In this document: positions 36,374 through 45,830 of the stretch, one piece after another | Position numbering within the stretch: the stretch's first letter is position 1 | Layout of the letters: every line of letters begins with the position of its first letter | Notes under the pieces: model-generated | What the model saw: only the letters and a program-made list of their open reading frames with translations | Told to the model about the DNA's origin: nothing | The model's database searches: none | DNA from: Caulobacteraceae bacterium | GTDB taxonomy: Bacteria; Pseudomonadota; Alphaproteobacteria; Caulobacterales; Caulobacteraceae | Assembly: GCA_947475875.1 (NCBI GenBank) | Contig: CANJME010000001.1 | Location: 124,001-188,000 of the forward strand | DNA: 64,000 nt | Direction of reading: 5' to 3' | Program-made: the position numbers and the translations under genes

Positions 36374-37075
36374 TCACCGGCCGCGAAATCCTGTCGCCAC
36401 CAGATAGACCTCCGAACTCTCGGCGCGGCTGGCTTTCGGCTTGACCTGTTTGACCTGGTCGAAGGTGGCCTTGAGGCGCGCAATCACCGGCGCGAGTTCC
36501 CCGCCCTGGAACGCCTTGGTGACAAAGGCGCCGCCGGGCTTCAGGACGGTGATCGCGAAGTCAGCGGCCGCTTCGATCAGGCCGACGATGCGCAAATGGT
36601 CGGTGGTGCGGTGGCCGGTGGTGTTTGGGGCCATGTCGGAGAGAACGAGGTCAGGTGCGCCGTCCAGCATGGCGAGCAGCCGCGGCCCACAGGCCGGATC
36701 GGTGAAATCCATCTCGATCATTTCGGCGGGCGGCAGGGGACCCACCGGCAGGAGATCAACGCCGACCACCCGGCCGGCGCCGCGCTGGTTCGCGATCTGC
36801 ACCCAGCCGCCCGGCGCGCAACCGAGATCGATTACCCGGGCGCCGCGCGGGATCAGTTTGAAGCGATCATCCATCTCGGAGAGTTTGAAGGCGGCGCGCG
36901 AACGATATCCCTTGGCGCGCGCCTCGGCGGCGAAGGGATCGTTGATCTGCCGTTCCAGCCAGGCCTGCTGGGCGCCGGTGCGGCCCTTGGCGGTCTTCAG
37001 GCGCGCGGGTTTGGCGCGAATCTGGCCAGTGCCAGGGCGCTTGATCATCGTCTTGCGCGGCGGTTCTTCGCTCAT
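36374..37075 (-). CDS. rlmE: 23S rRNA (uridine-2'-O-)-methyltransferase RlmE
   Basis: RlmE (RrmJ/FtsJ) methylates U2552 of 23S rRNA late in 50S assembly. From the ATG with first base 37075 the protein has 233 residues. It shows YRSRAAFKLSEMDDRFKLI with the catalytic Lys, the SAM motif VIDLGCAPGGWVQIA, the Asp in LVLSDMAPNTTGHR, and VTKAFQGGE with the second Lys. A basic ~35-residue N-terminal tail precedes the domain. The start overlaps the stop of the upstream gppA-like gene by four bases (ATGA). Confidence 0.94.
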   Translation of the reverse strand: MSEEPPRKTMIKRPGTGQIRAKPARLKTAKGRTGAQQAWLERQINDPFAAEARAKGYRSRAAFKLSEMDDRFKLIPRGARVIDLGCAPGGWVQIANQRGAGRVVGVDLLPVGPLPPAEMIEMDFTDPACGPRLLAMLDGAPDLVLSDMAPNTTGHRTTDHLRIVGLIEAAADFAITVLKPGGAFVTKAFQGGELAPVIARLKATFDQVKQVKPKASRAESSEVYLVATGFRGR

Positions 37076-38214
37076 GCGGCGCGGGCCGGGCCGGGAGCAC
37101 CGCCACGGCGCCGCCGCCGCCGACGACGGCGTTTGGGCGACGCTGCCATTAGCGACAGAAGCAAACCTTCGCGAAGACCCCGGTCGGCGACGCGGGCCCG
37201 CGTGCACGGCCAGGCCTCCTGAACGGCGCGCAGGATGGCGGCGCCGGCGAGCACCAGGTCCGCGCGGTCGGGACCGATGCAGGGTTGGGCGGCGCGTTCG
37301 CGCGGCGTCAGCGCCAGCAGGCGCTCGGTAACCTCCAGGCAATCCTGATCGGTGAGCCACAGGCCGTCGACCTTGGCCCGGTCGTAACGGCGAAGGCCAA
37401 GGTGCAGGCCCGCCAGGCTGGTGATCGCGCCGGAGGTGCCCACGAGCTGGGTGCGGCCGGCGGCGAAGATGGGCCGGAGCTTTTCCGCATGCGGGAAGGC
37501 GGCGATGCGGGCGGCGACATCGGCCACCATGGCCCGGAACCAGGTCTGGGGATCGCCGGTCTCGGGATAACGTTCGGCCAGGGTGACGACGCCGACTGGC
37601 ATCGAGAGCCAGGCGCGGATCGGCAGGCGATGGGGCTCAAAGCGGCCAATCTGGCCGTCGAGGCCATTGTCGGTGAGATCGACCCACGACAGCTCGGTCG
37701 AACCGCCGCCGACGTCGATGACCAGGGCGGCATCGGAGCCCTCGCGGTCAAACAGGTTGAGGCAACCCGCCACCGAGAGCTGGGCCTCCTGTTTGGGGGT
37801 GATGATTTCGAGTTTGAGGCCGGTTTCCGTGTGCACCCGCTCCAGGAAGTGCGAACCGTTCAACGCCGAGCGGCAGGCCTGGGTGGCGATGGCGCGCATC
37901 CCGGCCACATTGCGGCGGCGGATCCGTTCGGAACAGACCTTCAGCGCGGTCAGGGCCCGATCCATGGCCACCTCCTGCAGGTGGCCGCTGGCGTCCATGC
38001 CCTCGCCCAGGCGCACGATGCGGGAATAGGCCTCGACGATGCGAAAGCCTTCGGCGGCGGGGGTGGCGATGAGGAGGCGGCAATTGTTCGTGCCAAGATC
38101 CAGCGCCGCATAACAGGGCGGCGCCTCGCCTCGCCGGCGTTCGCGACCGCCGGAATTCCGGGCGCCGTCACGATCGGCCTGGCGGGCGCCATCAGTCGTG
38201 GGCGCCTGCGACAT
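37072..38214 (-). CDS. Ppx/GppA-family phosphatase with poly-arginine tail
   Basis: The 380-residue protein has the ASKHA fold: ALDLGTNNCRLLIA near residues 37-50, ATQACRSALNG, and VIDVGGGSTELSWVDL near 150-165. It lacks the HD-like C-terminal domain of long Ppx, so it is closer to the short Ppx/GppA forms acting on polyphosphate or pppGpp. It ends in a tract of about nine consecutive Arg residues. The ATG with first base 38214 (GGAAAG site) is preferred to a GTG at 38262. Overlap with rlmE (ATGA) suggests coupled expression, a frequent pairing in alphaproteobacteria. Confidence 0.88.
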   Translation of the reverse strand: MSQAPTTDGARQADRDGARNSGGRERRRGEAPPCYAALDLGTNNCRLLIATPAAEGFRIVEAYSRIVRLGEGMDASGHLQEVAMDRALTALKVCSERIRRRNVAGMRAIATQACRSALNGSHFLERVHTETGLKLEIITPKQEAQLSVAGCLNLFDREGSDAALVIDVGGGSTELSWVDLTDNGLDGQIGRFEPHRLPIRAWLSMPVGVVTLAERYPETGDPQTWFRAMVADVAARIAAFPHAEKLRPIFAAGRTQLVGTSGAITSLAGLHLGLRRYDRAKVDGLWLTDQDCLEVTERLLALTPRERAAQPCIGPDRADLVLAGAAILRAVQEAWPCTRARVADRGLREGLLLSLMAASPKRRRRRRRRRGGAPGPARAA

Positions 38215-38365
38215 TGTACTTTCTTTCCAAGGCCCGAAGAGCGGGCCCGTTTCAACACCCACCCTAACACTGCAAATGCGCGCGCTGGAAGCCCGCGCAC
38301 TTGCTTAAGTGGGGCGCGGCATTACGTTCACCTTCCAGTCAGGCGATGTGTGTTAGAAAAGCTTC

Positions 38366-38695
38366 ATGATCAATCGATCCGCCAAGTTTGCGATCGGCCA
38401 GCTGGTCAAGCACCGGATCTTTCCGTTCCGGGGCGTGATCTTCGATGTCGACCCCACCTTCAACAATACCGAGGAATGGTGGCAGTCGATTCCGGAGGAC
38501 ATCCGGCCGCGCAAGGACCAGCCGTTTTACCACCTGCTCGCTGAAAACGAGGAGAGCAGCTACGTCGCCTATGTGTCCGAGCAGAACCTGCTGCCCGACG
38601 AGACCGGCATGCCGGTGGGACATCCCCAGGCGGCGTTGATCTTCGAGGGTTTCGAGGACGGCCACTACCGGACGCGGAACCAGGCCCGGCACTAG
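38366..38695 (+). CDS. hspQ: Heat shock protein HspQ
   Basis: This 109-residue protein matches HspQ (hemimethylated-DNA-binding-like YccV fold), which in enterobacteria acts as an adaptor and specificity enhancer for the Lon protease. Conserved segments are KFAIGQLVKHRIFPFRGVIFDVDP, the WWQSIPEDIRPRKDQPFYHLLAEN block and YVAYVSEQNLLPD. Length is full. It is monocistronic between divergent gppA-like and convergent tamB genes. A sigma-32 promoter is expected but I could not assign one. Confidence 0.92.
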   Translation: MINRSAKFAIGQLVKHRIFPFRGVIFDVDPTFNNTEEWWQSIPEDIRPRKDQPFYHLLAENEESSYVAYVSEQNLLPDETGMPVGHPQAALIFEGFEDGHYRTRNQARH

Positions 38696-38697
38696 CC

Positions 38698-38746
38698 TGC
38701 GCTCAACAAGGCGGGCCCCGTTAGCGCGACGCAAAGTGAGTTCCAC
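38698..38746 (-). repeat. Short palindromic element, copy B
   Basis: Read leftward this is GTGGAACTCACTTTGCGTCG, then GCGCTAACGG, and, after a GGGCCC core, CTTGTTGAGCGC. GCGCTAAC and GTTGAGCGC pair with one bulge. It lies between the convergent ends of hspQ and tamB and resembles 26618-26668 and 58018-58066. Confidence 0.5.
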
Positions 38747-38779
38747 CGGTGAAAATGAGGTGCGTGCCCTTACGTCTGG

Positions 38780-41700
38780 CTATTTGGCCGGCGGCGGCGT
38801 GACGGCCGGCTTCTTCCCATAGTCCTTCCGCCAGCGCACCGACAGGCGCGTATCCCCCGTGCCCGCGATCCTCGACACCACCGACAGGTTCGGCCGCACG
38901 CGCCACTCGACCTGGGCCGCGCCGCCGTCCCGGCCGCCGCCGGTAAGTTCGAGATAGACATTGTCAGAGACGTATTTGCCGCCGGAGACGGTGAGCCCGC
39001 TTTGCGAATCCCCGCCGCCGAAGGCCAGGCGATCGAGGCGGATGAACTCGCGAAGGCCGCCGATCACGTCGAACCCGCCGCCGCCGGCCAGGGCGGCGAG
39101 GCTGGATGCCAGCTGGGCGGCCTCCACCGGCGAAAGCTGGGCGGCCGAGCGCCCGAACAGCACCTGAGAGAGCACTTCGTCATTGGGCAGGGCCGGCGTC
39201 GAGGTCAGGGTGATTTCGGGTTTTGCCGCGGTGCCCTTGATCTGCACGATGGCCGTCAGGCTTGGATCGACGCGCTTGGCGGCGAGGTCGAGGCGTATGC
39301 CCTCGGGGGTTGACGCCAGATAGACGACGCCGGATTCATCGAATTCGAATCGTTTGCCCGCGAACTGGTATTCACCGCGCACAACGCGGGCGACACCCGA
39401 AAGCTGCGGCGCTGTGCTGGTGCCCTGCACATGGGCATCGAGAGACAGCTCCACATCGAGCCCCCTGCCCTTGACGAAAACGCGCCGGGGGGCGGTGAGG
39501 GTGACATCGAGGCGTACGGCGGGGCCGCGGCTCTTCGGCGCCTCGAAATAGTCGGCGCGCTCGGCCGGCACGTTGATCTCGATGACTTGCAGAGGCACGA
39601 CACCGGTCGGTGTCGGCGGGTCGGCGACCACATCGGCCCGGTCGATGGTCAGCCGGCCGGTGAGAGCCGCCTTGCCATCGGCGGCGCGGGTGACGGTCAC
39701 TTCGCCGGAGGCCTGGGCCTGGGCAAGGTCGTTGTCGATCAGCAGGAACTGGCGGGCCTGCAGGGTGAAGGAGGAATCCCCGCCGGAAACCAGGCTCATG
39801 CGCCCATTGCCGCTGAGGGTTCCCCGGCCCTCGTCCTGCCCGGCGAAGTCGCGCACGGTGACCGAATTGCGCTCCAGGTTGGCGGTCATGGTAACCTGAC
39901 GCAGTTTCAGACCCGACGCGAAGTCCTCGAACCGGCCGTTTGCCAGGCTGGCCTGTCCGGTGACCTGCGGGTCTTTAAGGGTTCCGGCCAGAACGCCCCG
40001 CGCCTGCAGCCTGCCCCCCACGGACCGGGCGCCGCCAAAAAACAGGTCCCAGATGGGCTGAATTTCGCCATCGAGGTCAAAAGCGCCCTGGATGGGCTTG
40101 GTGCGGTCGAGCGCGACGCGGAACGGAGCGGCGCTGGCCTCGGCCGGCAGGACGGCGTTGGCGGTCGAGTGAAGCCCGGCCTGGTTGGTGGCCGAGATAT
40201 CGACGGCCAGGCGCGGCCCCGTCAGCGAGGCCTTCAAGGTCGCGTCGATGGCCGAGTCTGTCGGCCCGTCGCGGCTGCGCAGACGCTGCAAGTCGGCCTG
40301 GAGTTGCCCGCCCAGGGTGTTCCCGCGGCCCGAGGCGGTAAAGACCGCATCGATGCGGCCGGCGAGGTCCTGCGAGAGCACGCTGACATCGACATTGCTC
40401 AGTCGGGCGCTGAGATTGACGTTCTCGCCTTCCTGGCGGCCCGACAGCACAGCGCGACCGCCACCGACAGACACGGTTCCTGCCCCTGTCAGAGCCGGTC
40501 CACCGAACTCGATGGTCAGGGGCTCGACCGTTGCGAGGTTGATCTTGTTGATGCGGCTCTGGCCGTTGAAGGTGACATTCCAGGCGGGGTCCTTCTGGGA
40601 AGCGATACCGGTTCCGTTCAGAACGATGGGGATTTCACCCTGCTGGGCCTCGGCGCGCAGGGTGTAGGGCATCCGGGCCAGCGGGCCTGACCCGGTCATA
40701 ACCGCGGTCTTGATGGTCAGGGCCTCGTTGTTCGGGAATTGGATGTCGCTGGCTCTGAGGCTCACCTCGGCCTGGGCGCCGCCGGGGGCATCGACGATCC
40801 TGACCGTACCCTGGGCCTGCCCGGCCGAGAGGAATGCGCCCTTGGCGGCGGTGAGCGCCAGATCGGCCCGTGACGGCTGGTTGTTGCGCAAGGAGAGCGA
40901 GCCCTTGGCAGTCACTCCGCCGGCCGCGGCGTCGATGGCGGTAAGGTCGACGCCGTTGTCGGGGAAGCGGTAGGCGGCGCGTGCATTGGCCGGACCCTGC
41001 GGGCTCTGGGCGGTTAAAGCGATGGTTCCGCTGGTGTCGTTGTCGCCGAGGGCAAAGGTGGCGGTCAGCCGCGCGTCGGTGAGCGCCAGGGCGCCGATAT
41101 CGATGCCGGGGATGCGCGCCGTGAGGTCGGCTCGGGGCCGGTCCAGTGTGCCGCGGACGATGTGAGTCCCGGACAGATTGCCCGCGATTTCGACCGGGCC
41201 GGCCTGGAACGGGCCCTTGGCCTCCCAGTCTCCGGTGAGATTGAGGGCGTTCTGCGGCCCGTAAGTTCCCGTGGATCGGGCATCGCCCATCTTGCCGTTG
41301 ACGGTGGAGCGCGTGATTTTCCAGACGCCCTGGTCGAGCTCGGCGCGGGCCTCCAGCTTGGGCGAAGGCCCCAGCAGGCGATCGGCCTGTGCCATGCCGG
41401 TGGCGAGCTGGGCGGCCTGAACCTTGGCGGTGAAGGCCCAGCCGCGGCCGATGCCGGTCGAAGCGGTCCACTCGCCCTCGACGGTCCCGGTCGCGCCTTT
41501 GTGGATCGGATCGAGATTGGTGATTTTGGCATGACCGTCGAAATTGAGCGTGCCGATGACCGGGGTGCGGTCGCCCTCGCCATGCAACTCGAACCCGGCA
41601 GCCTGGGCGTCAATGGAGCGGATCAATAGGCGCTTGTCGGTCAAACGCACCATCTCGGTCACAACATGGGGCGTTGCCCCCATCAGACCGGAAAACATGC

Positions 41701-43000
41701 CGGTTCCACCACCGCCCGCCCCGGTGAGGTCGGCCTTGATGGTCACTTCGCGGCGGGCCAGGCTGACCTCGGCCGCGCCCGAGACCCGGGAGAGCGAATA
41801 GTCCCAGAGTGCGGCCCGATCCCCCTGGACCTGGCCCGAGACGGTGAAAGCGTTGAGCTTGCCCACAGCCTTGCCGTGGAATTCGCTGGGCCCAAGATCG
41901 AGCACCTTTTGGAGCCGGGACATGTCCTCGACCTTGAAGTCGAGTTGCAGGCCGGTCGTGGAGCGGTCGCGGGTGTTCACCGGCCCCGTCGCCGTGAGAT
42001 CGAGGTTGTCGGATTCCGTGTGCAGACGGGTAGTGTAGGTATCATTGCGGGCGGCCCTGGCGGCCGTGGCGCTGAACTTGATCTCGGGGCCGAAACGGGC
42101 GACCTGACCGGTGGTCCAGGTCGAAGCGGTCAGGTCGAAACGCCCGTCCGCCCGCAGACCGTTCTTGTTCCAGCCGCCCTTGGCTTCGAGGGGCTTTTCC
42201 TTGCCGATCGTGGCCAGGACATCGATCTGGCCGTCGTCGGTGACGCCGCCGATGCGGGCGTGCAGGTTGAAGGGCTTGTTCGCGGCCAGACCGAGGGCGC
42301 CTGCGATTGCCCCACCCTGCGCCTCCACCACATCGCCGGCGACCAGCAAGGTGCGGCCCTTGCCGTAGGAAAAATCGGCCTTGAGGCCATCGCCCTGATG
42401 CAGCAGGCTTGCAGCCTCCACGTGCCCGGCGCCACCACCCTGGCGGGCGATGGTTAGATTTCCCGTCAGGTTGAAAACGCCGTGGACCACTGTGGCGGCG
42501 GGCAGGGTTTCGAGCCGGGCGGCGATACGGTCGATCCTGAAGGATACCGGCAGGCCACGGTCCTTTTCCTTGGGCGTCAGATTCGGACGTCGATAGATCT
42601 TGAGGTCTTCGACCGCGACGAGCCGGGCCGAGAACAGCCGTTGGAACAGCTTTTGATAGTCCCACTGAACGTGGACCCTGCGCCCTTCCAGCCAGATGCC
42701 TTTTTCGTCGTAAACGATCAGGCGGGCGATGGTGAAATCGGTGAACACATCGCCGGTCAGGCCTTCGATTTTCAGCCGACCAATCGGGCCAAGCTTGAGG
42801 CCCGTCGTTCTGGCCTCGATGAGCTGGCGGCCCGGTCCGGTGGTCACGTAGTAGCGCAGGCCCACGCCCACCGCCGCCACCAGCGCGACCAATGCGACCA
42901 GCGCGATGATGAACCGGTGCACCTGCCGTCGGTGTTTGGGCCTGCCCTTTTCGACCGGAGGCAGATCGATTTCGATGGGAGGAGGTGTTTCCTCGGTCAA
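38780..43000 (-). CDS. tamB: Translocation and assembly module subunit TamB
   Basis: A 1406-residue inner-membrane-anchored periplasm-spanning AsmA-like protein, thought to carry phospholipids to the outer membrane or help TamA assemble outer-membrane proteins. It has a basic, Pro-rich N-terminus, one membrane helix (FIIALVALVALVAAVGVGL, about residues 30-48), a very long beta-rich groove of repeating strands, and the conserved C-terminal DUF490/TamB domain (~1070-1406) ending in a strand-rich segment (NVYLELTGGGRDG). The start is a TTG that overlaps the tamA stop (TTGA), so translation is coupled. Confidence 0.93.
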   Translation of the reverse strand: MTEETPPPIEIDLPPVEKGRPKHRRQVHRFIIALVALVALVAAVGVGLRYYVTTGPGRQLIEARTTGLKLGPIGRLKIEGLTGDVFTDFTIARLIVYDEKGIWLEGRRVHVQWDYQKLFQRLFSARLVAVEDLKIYRRPNLTPKEKDRGLPVSFRIDRIAARLETLPAATVVHGVFNLTGNLTIARQGGGAGHVEAASLLHQGDGLKADFSYGKGRTLLVAGDVVEAQGGAIAGALGLAANKPFNLHARIGGVTDDGQIDVLATIGKEKPLEAKGGWNKNGLRADGRFDLTASTWTTGQVARFGPEIKFSATAARAARNDTYTTRLHTESDNLDLTATGPVNTRDRSTTGLQLDFKVEDMSRLQKVLDLGPSEFHGKAVGKLNAFTVSGQVQGDRAALWDYSLSRVSGAAEVSLARREVTIKADLTGAGGGGTGMFSGLMGATPHVVTEMVRLTDKRLLIRSIDAQAAGFELHGEGDRTPVIGTLNFDGHAKITNLDPIHKGATGTVEGEWTASTGIGRGWAFTAKVQAAQLATGMAQADRLLGPSPKLEARAELDQGVWKITRSTVNGKMGDARSTGTYGPQNALNLTGDWEAKGPFQAGPVEIAGNLSGTHIVRGTLDRPRADLTARIPGIDIGALALTDARLTATFALGDNDTSGTIALTAQSPQGPANARAAYRFPDNGVDLTAIDAAAGGVTAKGSLSLRNNQPSRADLALTAAKGAFLSAGQAQGTVRIVDAPGGAQAEVSLRASDIQFPNNEALTIKTAVMTGSGPLARMPYTLRAEAQQGEIPIVLNGTGIASQKDPAWNVTFNGQSRINKINLATVEPLTIEFGGPALTGAGTVSVGGGRAVLSGRQEGENVNLSARLSNVDVSVLSQDLAGRIDAVFTASGRGNTLGGQLQADLQRLRSRDGPTDSAIDATLKASLTGPRLAVDISATNQAGLHSTANAVLPAEASAAPFRVALDRTKPIQGAFDLDGEIQPIWDLFFGGARSVGGRLQARGVLAGTLKDPQVTGQASLANGRFEDFASGLKLRQVTMTANLERNSVTVRDFAGQDEGRGTLSGNGRMSLVSGGDSSFTLQARQFLLIDNDLAQAQASGEVTVTRAADGKAALTGRLTIDRADVVADPPTPTGVVPLQVIEINVPAERADYFEAPKSRGPAVRLDVTLTAPRRVFVKGRGLDVELSLDAHVQGTSTAPQLSGVARVVRGEYQFAGKRFEFDESGVVYLASTPEGIRLDLAAKRVDPSLTAIVQIKGTAAKPEITLTSTPALPNDEVLSQVLFGRSAAQLSPVEAAQLASSLAALAGGGGFDVIGGLREFIRLDRLAFGGGDSQSGLTVSGGKYVSDNVYLELTGGGRDGGAAQVEWRVRPNLSVVSRIAGTGDTRLSVRWRKDYGKKPAVTPPPAK

Positions 43001-44781
43001 AAGCTCTGCCCCACGCTGAGATAGACCGAGAATGGGGCGTCACCCTTGTGGCGGCTGAGCGGTATGGCGATGTCGGCGCGGATGGGCCCAAAGCCCAGAT
43101 TGTATCGCGCGCCAAAACCGACGCCGGCGCTGGTGTGGGAAAAATCGGGCGCCGAGGCCAGAGACACGCTGCCGACGTCCGCAAAGACCACCCCGCCCCA
43201 TTTTTGGGTGAACTGCTGGCGCACCTCGAAGGAGCTTTCGAAGAGACCTAGGCCCCCTTCAGGCGTGTTGTTAGAAAACTTGGGCCCGACGCCCTGATAA
43301 TCGTAGCCACGGATCGAGCCGCCACCGCCGGAGTAGAACCGCTGGGAAGCGGGAACATCGAATACTGAAGCGCCGTAGATCGACCCCAGCTTCAGCCGGC
43401 CAGCGAGCACGGTTTTGGCCTCCTTGCCGAGCGGAAAATAGAGCGTGCCCTGAGCCACCGCGCGAATGTAGAGGGGCGAAGCGCTGCCAGCCGCGAAGGT
43501 TGGTTCCAGACGGCCGTCCAGCCGCCAGCCTGTGCTGGGATTGAGGGGATCGTTCGAGCGATCCCAGGCGAGGGCGCCGAGCCCGGTCACCGACGTCACC
43601 TGACGGCTGCGGGTGAATGGAAATCGCTCCTGGATGTTTTCGCTGTCGAGGGTGAGGCCGAAGGTCCGGTACGAGGTCTTGCTATAATGCCGTGTCACAT
43701 CGGCCCGCACATTGCCGCCTGCCGAGTCATAGGCGTCCGTCTGGTTTGCATAGAGGCCCGTGCCGATGGTCAGGGTGCGGTCGTCGATCCGCCAGTGCGG
43801 CAGTGAGATCTGGCCGTCGAGCTTGCTCTGTAGATGGCCGTACTGGATGAGAAAGGTCTGGGTGTCAGCCCGGCCGGCGCGGTTGAAGCGCTGCAAGCGG
43901 GCATCGAACCCCGCGCCCTCGATGGTCGAATAATCGGCGCCGAGTTCGAGAGTCGATGGCGCCCGGTCCGCGACCGAAACGACGATACGACGAAGGCCAT
44001 CCCTTTCGGCGTCGGCGTGGCCGAGGGCGACGGTGACCGATTCATAGACTTGAACGTCATGCAGGCGGCGATCGAGCTCGGCGACATCCTTGGGGTCATA
44101 GACATCGCCCTCGGCCCAGGGCCCGAGCTGGCGCACCCAGACCGGGTTCGTGCGCCCGTCGGTGCGAAGGTCGATGCCGCCCAGCCTCACCAGCGGACCA
44201 GCGACCATCTTGAATTCGGGAATCACCGAGCGGCTGTCGTGGTCAACGATGATCTCGGGCTGGTTGCCATCGCTCGCGGCGTCGGCGTACCCGCGCTGCT
44301 GAACGGCCGCGACGATGCGGCCCTGGGCGGCCAGGAGGTCGGCGTTCTGGCCGGGCGCCCCTTCCTCCAGGCCCATGGCGGTCTCGGCGGCGTGTTGAAT
44401 ATCGTCCGGCGGCGGCGTTCCAAGCCAGGTGATCAGAGGGACGGCGATCTTGAACTGGGGGCCGGTTTCGATGGTGACCACGGCGCGGCCGGGGTTGTCG
44501 CCTTCAACGTCGCGCGTGATGTGATTGCCGTAATAGCCGCGTGAGGCGAGCGCGATGTAGACGTCGGCCGCCGCGGCGTCTGCGCGCCGGCGCGCTTCCA
44601 GGCGGCTCGCCGGCGGTCCGTCCACTGTGCCAACGGCGGTGACCAGAAACTGGCGGAGATCCGCCGACATGTCGCCAGTCAGGGTTGCCTTGGGCTCGTC
44701 GGCGCGGGCGCTCGCAACCCAGACAGCCTGAACACTCAGGGCCAGGACTGAAATGGCTAGCGCGGAGCGATATGGCACCAC
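42997..44781 (-). CDS. tamA: Outer-membrane assembly protein TamA (Omp85 family)
   Basis: This 594-residue protein has a signal peptide (ALAISVLALSVQAVWVASARA), N-terminal POTRA-type domains (about 35-260), and a C-terminal 16-strand Omp85 barrel. The barrel carries the lid-loop motif SIRGYDYQGVGP, and the protein ends in an aromatic residue (SVGQSF). The size and the tamA-tamB order identify TamA rather than BamA. It inserts into the outer membrane and works with TamB. Divergent from the alpha-E gene; the ~180 bp between has no further gene. Confidence 0.92.
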   Translation of the reverse strand: MVPYRSALAISVLALSVQAVWVASARADEPKATLTGDMSADLRQFLVTAVGTVDGPPASRLEARRRADAAAADVYIALASRGYYGNHITRDVEGDNPGRAVVTIETGPQFKIAVPLITWLGTPPPDDIQHAAETAMGLEEGAPGQNADLLAAQGRIVAAVQQRGYADAASDGNQPEIIVDHDSRSVIPEFKMVAGPLVRLGGIDLRTDGRTNPVWVRQLGPWAEGDVYDPKDVAELDRRLHDVQVYESVTVALGHADAERDGLRRIVVSVADRAPSTLELGADYSTIEGAGFDARLQRFNRAGRADTQTFLIQYGHLQSKLDGQISLPHWRIDDRTLTIGTGLYANQTDAYDSAGGNVRADVTRHYSKTSYRTFGLTLDSENIQERFPFTRSRQVTSVTGLGALAWDRSNDPLNPSTGWRLDGRLEPTFAAGSASPLYIRAVAQGTLYFPLGKEAKTVLAGRLKLGSIYGASVFDVPASQRFYSGGGGSIRGYDYQGVGPKFSNNTPEGGLGLFESSFEVRQQFTQKWGGVVFADVGSVSLASAPDFSHTSAGVGFGARYNLGFGPIRADIAIPLSRHKGDAPFSVYLSVGQSF

Positions 44782-44966
44782 TCAAACTTCCTTCTGTTCG
44801 CCCCTGGAACAAGGCTTTAGACGCCGCATTTGAGTGTGTCACGTCCCGGTCCCGCGAGGCGCCCGGCGTGGGCGCCTATTTTTCGGGCAGTTGACGCGCG
44901 AGCAGGCAGGAATGATTGATTCCCATCGGCTTAGCTGTCAGCGCTCGGATGTAGGTTGCCGACGTG

Positions 44967-45830
44967 ATGCTGAACGCCAGCCTCGACCACAGCGACAGCG
45001 CCGCCGAGACGGCGAGGATCGCCCTGAAGGCCATTGGCGATCCCAAGGTGATGGCCGCGCGCGGCACGCCCTTCGAAGCGGCGATGGACCTCGCCTTCGA
45101 CCGGGAAGGCATCAGCTCGATCGTCACCTCCCTGGCCCAGGCGCGCGAAAACGCCCGCCAGATGCGCGACCAGATCACCACCGAGATGTGGGAGCAGCTG
45201 AACGCCCTCTATCTCGACATCACCGGACCTGGCTCTCGCCTCGCGTTCGACCAGGGCTCGTCGAGCTTCCTGCACCGCATGGTCGCAGGTCTTCATCTGT
45301 TCAAGGGCGCGTCGGAAGCGACCATGAGCCATGGCGAGGGCTGGCGGTACCTGTCGCTGGGCGCGTTTCTGGAGCGGGCTCAACTGATCGCCCGGCTGCT
45401 CGATGCGGCGTTCGGCAAGCCCTCGGCGGGCGACACCGAACGCGACCACCTGGTGCAGGTCTCGCTGCTGCGCATGGCCTGCGCGCTTGAGCCGTACCTG
45501 CGGGCCCACACCTCGGACATCAAGCCCGCGCTCATTCTCGAATTTCTCTTGTTCAACAAGGAGTTTCCGAGATCTATCCGATTCACAACCGCCCGCATCG
45601 AAGAGCACGCGCGGGCGCTCTCGCAACACGCCGAGACGGCCGGCGCGTCGGCGCCGGAGCGCCTGGCTGGGCGGCTATCGGCCCTCCTCGAATTCACCGA
45701 CACCTCGGACCTAGCGACGAACGGCGCGAGCGAGATTCTGCGCACCGTGACCCTTGAGTGCGGCCGCATTCATGAGGCCATCCACGACACCTTCGTGGCC
45801 TATCCCATTGAGCGGAGACTGCCGGCCTGA
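44967..45830 (+). CDS. Alpha-E domain protein, apparently N-terminally short
   Basis: The 287-residue helical protein matches the alpha-E (DUF403) family: ARENARQMRDQITTEMWEQLN, then FLERAQLIARLLDAAFG and FNKEFPRSIRFTTARIEE. Family members usually begin with ~25-30 residues containing an RYxERAE motif. Here the frame is closed by TAG at 44952, so that segment is absent and the protein starts MLNASLDHSDSA. The partner circularly permuted ATP-grasp gene usually found upstream is also missing. It overlaps the transglutaminase gene by one base (TGATG). The family is suspected to take part in peptide or amino-ligase chemistry; function here is doubtful. Confidence 0.75.
   Translation: MLNASLDHSDSAAETARIALKAIGDPKVMAARGTPFEAAMDLAFDREGISSIVTSLAQARENARQMRDQITTEMWEQLNALYLDITGPGSRLAFDQGSSSFLHRMVAGLHLFKGASEATMSHGEGWRYLSLGAFLERAQLIARLLDAAFGKPSAGDTERDHLVQVSLLRMACALEPYLRAHTSDIKPALILEFLLFNKEFPRSIRFTTARIEEHARALSQHAETAGASAPERLAGRLSALLEFTDTSDLATNGASEILRTVTLECGRIHEAIHDTFVAYPIERRLPA

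Noticed and set aside
38263-38365. Sigma-32 promoter for hspQ
   Set aside because: CTTG-like and C-rich -10 sequences can be picked, but spacing and -10 match were too poor to support a call.
44790-44812. Alphaproteobacterial LexA box near tamA
   Set aside because: GTTC-N7-GAAC is inverted, while the alphaproteobacterial SOS box is the direct repeat GTTC-N7-GTTC.
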